A stretch of DNA of 5,430 bases from Candidatus Binatia bacterium (GTDB lineage: Bacteria > Desulfobacterota_B > Binatia > UBA9968), in contig JAICHC010000239.1 of assembly GCA_025922795.1 (NCBI GenBank), positions 1-5,430 of the forward strand, given 5' to 3'. Position numbers and translations under genes: made by a program. Below the pieces are notes generated by a model. It was not told the DNA's origin and searched no databases. It saw only the letters and a list, made by a program, of their open reading frames with translations. Shown in pieces: positions 1-5,164 of the stretch (position 1 is the stretch's first letter; every line of letters starts with the position of its first letter).

Positions 1-425
1 CTTGCCGTGATCGGGTCGTCGGTGATATAGGGCAGAACCGTAAAACCTTCTGTGACCAGAGTTTTGGCGGCTTTAAGTGTAGCGGGGACGTCAGGAAAGA
101 GCGTTCTGTCGTCGCCGATCACCTCCAGTTTGACCAACTTCCCAACTCCCGCCTCGCGCGCGAGACGACAGGTGCGCACGGCATCATCGGCGTTATAGCA
201 GCCCGCCGTGTTCGGCAAAATAGTAAACTTTTTCGGATCGAGGTAATCAAGGAGATTTTCTTTTTTTGGATCGGTGATATTGACCCGACGAACCGCAACA
301 GTGACGATCTCGGCACCCGAAACTTCGATTGCCCGTCGGGTCTCTTCAAAATTTTTATACTTCCCAGTTCCGACAATGAGGCGGGAGCGATATTTCGTTC
401 CCGCGATATCAAGAAAGTCTTCCAT
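1..425 (-). CDS. thiG: Thiazole synthase ThiG (3' end cut by window edge)
   Basis: ThiG condenses 1-deoxy-D-xylulose 5-phosphate, dehydroglycine and sulfur from ThiS thiocarboxylate into the thiazole phosphate of thiamine, in the cytoplasm. The frame is open from ATG at 425 to the window edge and gives the first 141 of roughly 255-260 residues. Seen: the N-terminal [24 protein letters not shown] near residues 43-49, the [15 protein letters not shown] stretch at about 69-83, and [10 protein letters not shown] at about 97-106. Its lysine (about K99) corresponds to the Schiff-base lysine of the family. These follow the ThiG (beta/alpha)8 barrel closely. The start lies 2 nt after the thiS stop, with GGAGGA 5 nt upstream, so the two genes are one operon and should be governed by the upstream TPP riboswitch. 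Only the missing C-terminus (phosphate-binding loops) cannot be judged. Confidence 0.96.
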   Translation of the reverse strand, partial: MEDFLDIAGTKYRSRLIVGTGKYKNFEETRRAIEVSGAEIVTVAVRRVNITDPKKENLLDYLDPKKFTILPNTAGCYNADDAVRTCRLAREAGVGKLVKLEVIGDDRTLFPDVPATLKAAKTLVTEGFTVLPYITDDPITA

Positions 426-427
426 TA

Positions 428-628
428 CTATCCTCCGCCAACGAAATGAACAATTTCCAGGATATCACCTTCCGCCAGCATCGTTGCACCGTAAGCATCG
501 CGCGGAACGATATCGCGATTGCGTTCGACAACGACCCGCGCCGGGCGTAATTGTAACTGCTCGAGCAACCCCCCGAGATTCAGCCCGGTGGCTATTTCTT
601 TGTCTTCTCCGTTAATCTTGATTTTCAT
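428..628 (-). CDS. thiS: Sulfur carrier protein ThiS
   Basis: A 66-residue ubiquitin-like sulfur carrier. The C-terminal glycine is adenylylated (by ThiF in known systems) and converted to a thiocarboxylate that gives sulfur to ThiG. Seen: MKIKINGED at the start, the LGGLLEQL helix, [12 protein letters not shown], then [16 protein letters not shown] ending directly in the Gly-Gly tail. Length and order match the family. The ATG at 628 is chosen because the family begins MKI-x-NGE; the frame stays open to a GTG at 661, but that lies inside the terminator hairpin and adds residues alien to the family. No clear Shine-Dalgarno precedes 628: the upstream bases are the terminator U-tract and an A/U-rich stretch. 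It is followed 2 nt later by thiG. Confidence 0.96.
   Translation of the reverse strand: MKIKINGEDKEIATGLNLGGLLEQLQLRPARVVVERNRDIVPRDAYGATMLAEGDILEIVHFVGGG
431..436 (-). promoter_or_regulatory. Shine-Dalgarno of thiG, inside the thiS Gly-Gly codons
   Basis: GGAGGA on the minus strand, 5 nt before the thiG ATG. The same six bases are the last two glycine codons (GGA GGA) of thiS, so the ThiS active tail and the ribosome site for its partner enzyme share sequence. This supports the thiG start at 425 and suggests translational coupling. Confidence 0.7.
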
Positions 629-635
629 TGTAAAT

Positions 636-684
636 AAAAAAACCGCATCCACAGCGGCCACTGGGTAGCCAGGGAATACGGTTT
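636..684 (-). terminator. Intrinsic terminator in the thiS leader (riboswitch expression platform)
   Basis: On the minus strand AAACCGUAUUC (684-674) pairs with GGAUGCGGUUU (650-640). This is an 11-bp stem with two G-U pairs and a 23-nt loop that can itself fold (CUGG with CCAG), followed by a run of seven U (642-636). It ends 7 nt before the thiS ATG and 44 nt after the aptamer. This is the layout of a transcriptional-attenuation riboswitch: TPP bound leads to termination. A separate 6-bp hairpin (GUCCCG with CGGGAC, 692-719) sits between aptamer and terminator. Confidence 0.8.
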
Positions 685-728
685 CAAGTAGGTCCCGCTA
701 ACTTTCTCACACCCGGGACTTTGACTTT

Positions 729-823
729 CACGCTTCCCTACGCCGGTGCGACCCGGATCAGGTTCGAAGGGTTACCTGCTAATGTCAGGCTCTCAGTCCA
801 CCTGGGCGGACACCCCTAGCATA
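729..823 (-). ncRNA. TPP riboswitch aptamer (THI element)
   Basis: Thiamine pyrophosphate-sensing leader RNA. On the minus strand the conserved order is visible. P1 is UAUGCU with AGCGUG (818-823 with 729-734). Then come GGGGUGUCC and a P3 of GUCC with GGAC (796-811). The pyrimidine-sensor CUGAGAG lies at 790-796. The diphosphate-binding half lies at 734-763, reading ACCUGAUCCGG, then ACCGGCGUAGGGAA. Position directly upstream of thiS-thiG agrees with feedback repression of thiazole synthesis. I did the folding by eye; a covariance-model hit to the TPP family would be decisive. Confidence 0.95.
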
Positions 824-830
824 GGGAGCA

Positions 831-859
831 CCCTTAGCAGAGCTCAATGACCAAGTCAA
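831..859 (-). promoter_or_regulatory. Candidate promoter of the thiS-thiG operon
   Basis: TTGACT (859-854) is followed after 17 nt by TAAGGG (836-831) preceded by TGC, an extended -10-like context. The -35 is good and the spacing ideal, but the -10 hexamer is poor. Transcription would begin a few bases before P1 of the riboswitch, which is where it is needed. This is a candidate only. Confidence 0.3.
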
Positions 860-937
860 ATTCGCGCCGACGCTGTTCGATGCGTCACTTCACTGTGGTC
901 GTAGCTTGAGCGCTACTCAGGTAATCAATATCTTGGA

Positions 938-952
938 GATGCGCGGCGCATC
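938..952. repeat. Perfect inverted repeat GATGCGC-G-GCGCATC
   Basis: A 7-bp perfect palindrome with a single central base, about 80 bp upstream of the candidate thi promoter in the gene-free stretch. It could be a small operator or a hairpin remnant; nothing assigns a regulator. The match is exact, the function unknown. Confidence 0.5.
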
Positions 953-1029
953 GCCTAGCATACAGCCGAATCGCTTGCGACCGATCCTCCAAAGATCTTC
1001 GATTGTGCTGGTTTTACCCCGTCGGTCGT

Positions 1030-1116
1030 TCAATAGTGGGTTGTCGAACCGGCTGCTAAGTTCGTCGGCGGTGCGTAGAACGATCCAGCCACCGCAGCAG
1101 GTTTGATAGAGGGTAT
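1030..1116 (-). pseudogene. Remnant of a Memo-family (AmmeMemoRadiSam protein B-like) gene, 5' end only
   Basis: In one minus-strand frame the stretch from 1116 reads I-P-S-I-KPAAVAGSFYAPPTNLAAG, then drifts and stops at TGA (1032-1030). Memo-family proteins typically begin (M-x-x-I)RPAAVAGSFYPADP-x-x-L, so the match covers the family's signature N-terminus. A Shine-Dalgarno GGAGG (1125-1121) sits 4 nt before an ATA codon (1116-1114), exactly where a start codon should be; one base change would turn ATA into ATG. The remnant begins 22 nt after the FAH stop on the same strand, so it was probably a downstream operon member. The rest of the usual 260-290 residue protein is absent. The similarity is short (about 20 residues) and recognised from memory, so chance is not excluded. 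Confidence 0.45.
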
Positions 1117-1138
1117 GAGACCTCCGAAAATGCTCCAG

Positions 1139-2083
1139 CTAGGGTGCGACGATTGCCACTTCCAGCGTGCCGACCCCGTCTATTTCGCCCTCCACCTTAT
1201 CGCCGGGCTTGAGAAACACCGGCGGCACGCGCGCAAAACCGACGCCGGAGGGGGTGCCCGTGCTGATGATGTCGCCAGCCTCTAAGGTCAGGCCGGCGGA
1301 CAGGGTTTCGATGATTGTCGGAATATCAAAGATCATGTCGCGAGTATTGCCGTCCTGCATCACTTCGCCATTCACTCGACAGATCAGCCGAACCTGCTGA
1401 GGGTCAGGCAGCGCGCTCTTGTGCACGATCCACGGGCCCAGGGGACAAAACGTATCGAGGGATTTTCCTTTGTACCACTGGCCATGCTGGCGCTGCAGCT
1501 CGCGCGCGGTCATGTCGAGACACACTGTATACCCGAATACGTGCTCGTAAGCTTTGTCTTTCGGAATATCGCGGCCTTTTTTACCGATGACCACGGCCAG
1601 CTCGACCTCCCAATCGAGCTTGGTCGTGCATTTATGATTGATGACCTTGCCGAGATGGCCGATCACCGAAGTGGCTGGCTTGGTAAAAAACACCGGCCAT
1701 TCGGGGTACTTGATTTCCAATTCGCGGGCGCGTGCGCCTTCGTCGACATGCTCGCGGTAGTTGATTCCCAGCATGACGCAATTTTTTTTCGGTTGGGGGA
1801 TTGGCGAGATCATTTTAGCTTGGTGGGGCTTCACGAGCGCCCCCACGCTTATAAGCTTCTTTTGCTCATCGGCATTTTTACTGGCAACGTATTTTTCCGC
1901 TTTGCGGGCAACTCGCAATGCACTGCCGCCGCCGTCGATTAAAGCCTGCATGCTGGCCAGAAATGGCGCGTTGCCTCCTTTGAGATAACGCCGGTTGACC
2001 TCGGCGAGATCGATGATGTGCTCCTGCGGCCCCATCAAACCGAGCCGTTGTTGGTTTTTCCACGAGTAGGTAACAAATCGCAT
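1139..2083 (-). CDS. Fumarylacetoacetate hydrolase (FAH) family protein
   Basis: A 314-residue cytoplasmic metal-dependent hydrolase or decarboxylase of the FAH superfamily, whose members cleave or decarboxylate 2-oxo-acid type substrates (acylpyruvates, homoprotocatechuate products and similar). The exact substrate cannot be read from sequence. Residues about 1-95 form a variable N-terminal domain (MRFVTYSWKNQQRLG...). The catalytic fold runs from about 96: GINYREHVDEGA at 107-118 with the His-x-x-Glu pair (H112, E115), FFTKPATSVIG, the metal ligands E159 and E161 in DWEVELAVVIG, D190 in CLDMTARELQ, K207 in KGKSLD and the GTPSGVG loop at 276-282. All key residues are present. The start at 2083 is chosen because GGAGG (2093-2089) precedes it by 5 nt; the in-frame ATG at 2116 has no such site. 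The gene stands alone apart from the possible downstream Memo remnant. Confidence 0.93.
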   Translation of the reverse strand: MRFVTYSWKNQQRLGLMGPQEHIIDLAEVNRRYLKGGNAPFLASMQALIDGGGSALRVARKAEKYVASKNADEQKKLISVGALVKPHQAKMISPIPQPKKNCVMLGINYREHVDEGARARELEIKYPEWPVFFTKPATSVIGHLGKVINHKCTTKLDWEVELAVVIGKKGRDIPKDKAYEHVFGYTVCLDMTARELQRQHGQWYKGKSLDTFCPLGPWIVHKSALPDPQQVRLICRVNGEVMQDGNTRDMIFDIPTIIETLSAGLTLEAGDIISTGTPSGVGFARVPPVFLKPGDKVEGEIDGVGTLEVAIVAP

Positions 2084-2194
2084 GGATGCCTCCGAAAAGG
2101 GTTTATTGATATCCAAATTCCGGTTTCAACAGTTTACACGCAGTTAGCGACGGCGCACTTTATTCGCTACTCGGCTCCAATGCGGCGGTGCGCA

Positions 2195-2207
2195 GTTGCC
2201 AGGCAAC
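2195..2207. promoter_or_regulatory. Perfect palindrome GTTGCC-A-GGCAAC, possible operator
   Basis: A 6-bp perfect inverted repeat around one base, about 40 bp downstream of the candidate FAH promoter and 112 bp before the FAH start. The size and position suit a dimeric repressor site, or a small hairpin in the leader RNA. No regulator is encoded in the window. Confidence 0.35.
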
Positions 2208-2248
2208 GATATCCGCGGCCGGCTCATGCAATCTATTTTTTTCAGCGA

Positions 2249-2277
2249 CAGCTATCGGAGGGGGGGCGGAATGTCAA
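2249..2277 (-). promoter_or_regulatory. Candidate FAH promoter with a C7 run in its spacer
   Basis: On the minus strand a consensus -35, TTGACA (2277-2272), is followed by a spacer with seven consecutive C (2266-2260). A weak -10 follows: GATAGC, ATAGCT or TAGCTG for spacings of 15, 16 or 17 nt. The -35 is perfect, the -10 ambiguous. It would give a leader of about 160 nt before the FAH start. Confidence 0.3.
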
Positions 2278-2383
2278 GCTGAAATCAGCCCGTGTCCCAG
2301 GTTTTGGGCCGGAGGCAATTAGATTGCACCTCTTCCTGGCAGCCGCAGCACCGCCGTGGGATCTCCCCAGACGCGAAAGTGAT

Positions 2384-2412
2384 TTGCCAGGCGAATTCAG
2401 CAGTGCTAGTTT
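2384..2412 (+). promoter_or_regulatory. Candidate promoter of the small gene and possibly holA
   Basis: TTGCCA (2384-2389) is followed after 17 nt by TAGTTT (2407-2412) with an extended -10 TG (2404-2405). Transcription would start at about 2418-2420, which coincides with the ATG at 2419. If real, either the first start is leaderless or the ATG at 2455 is used. This is inference from a by-eye match. Confidence 0.3.
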
Positions 2413-2418
2413 TGGCCC

Positions 2419-2652
2419 ATGAACGCGCGCCGAAGAAAAGACAACCGCGTCGCCATGCGCGAAGGCGATCGCATTCTAATAAACAAGGGGATCTCGAAGA
2501 AGGTAATGATCATTGCCCGGACTGAGATTCCGCATTCAACAGAAAAGATTTTCGTTACCAAGTCCGGCGGAAAATACACCATTGGCCTCAAAGTGTGGAG
2601 GTCGGATTATACCTGGAATGAAAAGAACCAGATGTGGGTGCCGAAGCACTGA
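2419..2652 (+). CDS. Small basic hypothetical protein (77 aa)
   Basis: I do not recognise a family. The 77-residue product is strongly basic at its N-terminus (NARRRKDNR). It then has a compact stretch with alternating hydrophobic residues typical of small beta-rich domains (KKVMIIARTEI, EKIFVTKSGGKYTIGLKVW) and an aromatic, charged C-terminus (RSDYTWNEKNQMWVPKH). It has no cysteine, signal peptide or membrane segment. Two starts are possible: ATG 2419, with no Shine-Dalgarno and sitting at the predicted transcription start, or ATG 2455 (MREGDRILINKG), which leaves 65 residues and also lacks a strong ribosome site. It ends 72 nt before the holA ATG on the same strand, so the two may share a transcript. 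The sensible amino-acid pattern argues for a real gene; absence of a family and of a ribosome site argues for caution. Confidence 0.5.
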   Translation: MNARRRKDNRVAMREGDRILINKGISKKVMIIARTEIPHSTEKIFVTKSGGKYTIGLKVWRSDYTWNEKNQMWVPKH

Positions 2653-2724
2653 TAAGATTGTCTTGTTATCGGCAGATTCCCTCAAACCGACTAGCACGGA
2701 ATAGTGCAAGCTTATTCTCTCCTC

Positions 2725-4089
2725 ATGAAACGTGACCTAAAAAGTGTTCTAGCAGATCTAAAGGCCGGCCGGGGCCCGCAGCTCCTGCTGGTTTTTGGCG
2801 ACGAATTGCAGGTGGCGGAGAGCTGTCGAGCCATACTCAATCAGCTGGTGCCGGCAGAACACCGTGGATTTAACCTCGAGCGTTTTGACGGGCGCGCCGC
2901 GAGCTGGGAGCAAATCGAATCTTCCCTGATGACCCCACCTTTTTTTCACGGAAGAAAGCTACTGTGGGTTGAAAACGCTCCATATTTTTATTCGCGCGAG
3001 CAAAAAGGTGAGCTCAGCGAGAGCATTCTCGAGCTTTGGCGCGACGGCAAGAGAGAAGACGCTGCAAAGCTGGTGCTCGACTTGTTGGTACTCGAAGGCT
3101 GGAGTCAAGAACAGTGGAATAGTCTTGATGGCACATCCATACGGCCGTTCTTAAATCTATTCGGCGCCGGTAGCGGCGAAGATCAAGACACTGCCGAGGC
3201 GTTGTTAGCTTTCTGCAAGACTGAGCCTGTAGATCTTGGCAATCGCAAAAGGGCCGAAGCACATCGCCTCGCCACCCTCTTGGACCAGGGGCTTCCAGAC
3301 TGGAGTTTTCTCTTGTTAACGGCGGTCCAAGTCGATCGCCGAACGCGCCTGTTTAAGCGCTTCGAAGAGCTTGGCGCGCTGCTCTATCTTAGTTTGGAGC
3401 GCGACCGCACCGGTAGAATCAGTCGTGAAAGTTTGTTGGAGTTTGTCAGCCAGCGGTTGCGCCAGGCGGGAAAGAACGTGGAACCGCAGGCGCGGGAAAA
3501 GATCCTGGCCAGAGCCGGCGACGATCTGCGCGGCGTTCAGCAGGAGCTGGAGAAATTGCTGCTGTTCATCGGCGAACGATCGACCCTACGCTCCGAGGAC
3601 GTGGAACTCATGTTCGCCGACCAAGGCGAAGGATGGATCTTTGATCTCACCCGGGCTCTTGGCGACCGCGACGCCGCAGCTGCGCTCGCGCACTTGGCAC
3701 GGTTAATCGCTCAGGGAGAGCACCCATTAAAAATCCTAGCCACTGTTGCCGCCGAAGTGAGACGGCTGCTTTCGGCGCGTCAGCTCTTGACTGGAGACAT
3801 GGCGAAATTCTGGCGCCGGGGCATGACTTACCAGCAATTTCAACAAAGCGTGTTGAAGCAAGATCGATCGATGCTCGGACGTAACCCCTACGCGGATTTC
3901 ATGTGCTTGCAGCGGGCCGAGCGCTTTTCGTTGGCTGAGTTGCGGTCTTTTATGGAGCGCCTCTTGGAAGCCGATTTGCGGCTGAAGTCGAGCGGCGCCC
4001 AGCCGCGCATCGTCTTGGAGCAACTATTTCTCCAGATGTGTCTTGGGCTGCGCAGGCGGCGTTTGGCTTCGGAGAGCGTAACCGCATGA
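2725..4089 (+). CDS. holA: DNA polymerase III subunit delta (clamp loader)
   Basis: The delta subunit is the wrench of the clamp loader: it opens the beta sliding clamp at the replication fork. The 454-residue product shows the family pattern. Residues 1-30 carry the amphipathic start and LLLVFGDELQVAES, a degenerate P-loop position as expected for delta. PPFFHGRKLLWVENA (71-85) matches the clamp-binding domain I. The AAA+ lid region spans about 190-300, ending in LMFADQGEGWIFDLTRALGDRD. The C-terminal collar domain (about 310-440) contains LIAQGEHPLKILATVAAEVRRLL and ends in LLEADLRLKSSGAQPRIVLEQLFLQMC. The family is usually about 340 residues; the surplus lies mainly at 88-190. The ATG at 2725 (MKRDLKSVL) fits the family N-terminus; a GTG at 2704 with a weak GGA upstream would add seven residues. 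The stop overlaps the next gene (ATGA). Confidence 0.93.
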   Translation: MKRDLKSVLADLKAGRGPQLLLVFGDELQVAESCRAILNQLVPAEHRGFNLERFDGRAASWEQIESSLMTPPFFHGRKLLWVENAPYFYSREQKGELSESILELWRDGKREDAAKLVLDLLVLEGWSQEQWNSLDGTSIRPFLNLFGAGSGEDQDTAEALLAFCKTEPVDLGNRKRAEAHRLATLLDQGLPDWSFLLLTAVQVDRRTRLFKRFEELGALLYLSLERDRTGRISRESLLEFVSQRLRQAGKNVEPQAREKILARAGDDLRGVQQELEKLLLFIGERSTLRSEDVELMFADQGEGWIFDLTRALGDRDAAAALAHLARLIAQGEHPLKILATVAAEVRRLLSARQLLTGDMAKFWRRGMTYQQFQQSVLKQDRSMLGRNPYADFMCLQRAERFSLAELRSFMERLLEADLRLKSSGAQPRIVLEQLFLQMCLGLRRRRLASESVTA

Positions 4090-4625
4090 AGCGGGCGGCG
4101 ATTGCTGGAATTTTCTTTCTGAGCTTTATCCCGTTTGCTCGTATTGAGGGCGCGGAGATGATTGTCCAAACGTGCTTCAGCCCGCAGGGGAAATGTTCGC
4201 TTTACATTCTCCGCGAAATAGAATCGGCCAAGCACGAATTGCTGGTCGCCGTCTATGCTTTTACCAGTGCTGAATTGGCTGGGGCTTTGGTCCAAGCTAA
4301 AAAGCGCGGAGTCACTGTTCAGGTCGTCGTTGACCGGGAATTCGACCGAACAAACGAAAATTCCAAAGCCCGATTTCTCGATGCTCAACGAGTTCCGGTG
4401 CGACGCATCTCAGCAGTCCCATTACTCATGCAGGATAAAGAACCGGGGCTGATGCACCAGAAGTTTGCTGTCATTGACCGGCGGCTGGTTTTCACGGGCT
4501 CTTACAACTGGACCCATTCGGCGGACACTCGAAATGATGAAAATCTTCTCATGTTTCATAATGCCAGTCGCTTAGCCGAGGAATATCGTAAGGCTTTTTT
4601 GCAGTTGTGGAAGCGCAAATCCTAA
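4086..4625 (+). CDS. Secreted phospholipase D-family (single HKD) endonuclease, Nuc-like
   Basis: A 179-residue exported nuclease of the PLD superfamily, close in size to the plasmid pKM101 Nuc nuclease. Residues 1-23 form a signal peptide: Lys-Arg, then a hydrophobic core AAIAGIFFLSFIPFA; the cleavage site near 20-23 is unclear. Two cysteines (C30 and C37, TCFSPQGKC) could form a disulfide after export. LLVAVYAFTSAELAGAL (52-68) and KKRGVTVQVVVD (72-83) are typical core strands. The catalytic HKD motif is HQKFAVID (H124, K126, D131), followed by the family's GSYNWT (138-143) and the acidic NDENLL. One HKD per chain implies a homodimer sharing one active site. ATG 4086 overlaps the holA stop by 4 nt and has GGAGAG about 9 nt upstream; the frame extends further upstream, but only into holA. 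Non-specific DNase or RNase activity is likely but unproven; phospholipid cleavage is an alternative. Confidence 0.9.
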   Translation: MKRAAIAGIFFLSFIPFARIEGAEMIVQTCFSPQGKCSLYILREIESAKHELLVAVYAFTSAELAGALVQAKKRGVTVQVVVDREFDRTNENSKARFLDAQRVPVRRISAVPLLMQDKEPGLMHQKFAVIDRRLVFTGSYNWTHSADTRNDENLLMFHNASRLAEEYRKAFLQLWKRKS

Positions 4626-5164
4626 TGCGATCTCCGGCCGGGATCATTTTTGCTATTTTGGGAGCATTTCTGCTGGGTTTTGCCAGTCAGTTGCTTTATC
4701 AGCGATGGCATGCGGCAGAAACCGGTCGGCAAAAACCGGATGCGGTTGCTCAAACCACCAACTCGGACAGCGCCGAAACGCAGACTTTCCGGGTGAGTTT
4801 CGCGCCCCTGCCGGACACGGCACCGACCGAGCACAAGGGCGCGGCGCTCGCTGCGGTAGTGGTTGCCCGCGATATCGAAAAGATCCGTTCTTTGACGGGT
4901 CAACAAGCCCGCATCCGTGGGAGGGTTTTTCGCGTCGGTCATTCGGCCAAGAGCAACACCTATTTTCTCGATTTCGGGCCATCACGCGAGGCGCTCACCG
5001 CGGTCATTTTCAATTCGGCAACGGAACTTTTCGAAAACAACAAGCAATCGCCGAAACAGTTTGAGAATCGTGAGGTGGAGATTGTGGGTTTCATCAAAGA
5101 TCATCCGCAATACGGTCTGGAAGTGATTTTAGAGGATCCTCAACAGATTAAGATCGTCGACTGA
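4625..5164 (+). CDS. Membrane-anchored OB-fold protein of unknown function
   Basis: A 179-residue protein with a single N-terminal hydrophobic segment (about 6-24, AGIIFAILGAFLLGFASQLL) followed by RWH. The short, polar positive N-terminus allows either an uncleaved anchor or a signal peptide. A polar, disordered-looking linker (about 30-80) follows. Residues about 83-178 have the five-strand pattern of an OB fold: IRSLTGQQARIRGRVFRV, NTYFLDFG, LTAVIFN, REVEIVGFIKD and GLEVILEDPQQIKIVD. This is the arrangement seen in nucleic-acid-binding OB domains. The ATG at 4625 shares one base with the stop of the upstream nuclease gene (TAATG), a sign of translational coupling; a GTG at 4607 would place six residues before a well-formed anchor and is less likely. 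I infer a role with the exported nuclease, for instance binding its substrate. The family name is not recognised. Confidence 0.75.
   Translation: MRSPAGIIFAILGAFLLGFASQLLYQRWHAAETGRQKPDAVAQTTNSDSAETQTFRVSFAPLPDTAPTEHKGAALAAVVVARDIEKIRSLTGQQARIRGRVFRVGHSAKSNTYFLDFGPSREALTAVIFNSATELFENNKQSPKQFENREVEIVGFIKDHPQYGLEVILEDPQQIKIVD

Larger units (their letters stand above)
824..1138. other. Region without an intact gene between the riboswitch and the FAH gene
   Basis: About 315 bases with no intact gene I can support. Contents seen: the candidate thi promoter (831-859), a weak inverted repeat GTAGC/GCTAC (901-916), a perfect 15-bp inverted repeat (938-952), and a Memo-like gene remnant next to the FAH stop (1030-1116, minus). 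No U-tract terminator was found after the FAH gene, so its transcription could run on toward the thi leader. Short open frames on both strands show no recognisable family. Confidence 0.5.
2084..2418. other. Divergent intergenic region between the FAH gene and the small plus-strand gene
   Basis: About 335 bases between two divergently transcribed units, with no protein-coding gene I can support. It holds the candidate FAH promoter on the minus strand (2249-2277), a perfect 13-bp palindrome (2195-2207) and a candidate plus-strand promoter (2384-2412). Open frames that cross it on the plus strand have low-complexity Arg/Pro/Ala composition and run antisense into the FAH 5' end, so I treat them as spurious. 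Confidence 0.6.

Noticed and set aside
119..412. 97-residue minus-strand open frame
   Set aside because: It is an out-of-frame shadow of thiG, which is unmistakable in the neighbouring frame.
629..661. N-terminal extension of ThiS starting at a GTG (661)
   Set aside because: It lies within the terminator hairpin and adds residues not found in the family; MKIKING at 628 is the family start.
920..1090. Second minus-strand frame containing LWRIGRKRFGCMLGDAP, considered as another part of the broken gene
   Set aside because: It does not resemble any Memo segment I know and has no start; likely chance openness.
906..1106. 66-residue plus-strand open frame ahead of the FAH gene
   Set aside because: No recognisable pattern and no ribosome site; it is antisense to the better supported Memo-like remnant.
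1421..1942. 173-residue plus-strand open frame
   Set aside because: Antisense shadow of the FAH gene; the minus strand carries all catalytic motifs.
2018..2422. 134-residue plus-strand frame spanning the divergent intergenic region
   Set aside because: It begins antisense within the FAH gene, has no ribosome site, and its composition is low-information.
2652..2671. Hairpin after the small gene (GAT..ATC with AAGA/TCTT)
   Set aside because: The stem is short and bulged and no U-tract follows, so it is not supported as a terminator.
2704..2724. GTG start for holA
   Set aside because: Possible, but the ATG at 2725 fits the family N-terminus better; the difference is seven residues.
3888..4388. 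166-residue minus-strand open frame
   Set aside because: Shadow of holA and the PLD nuclease gene on the opposite strand.
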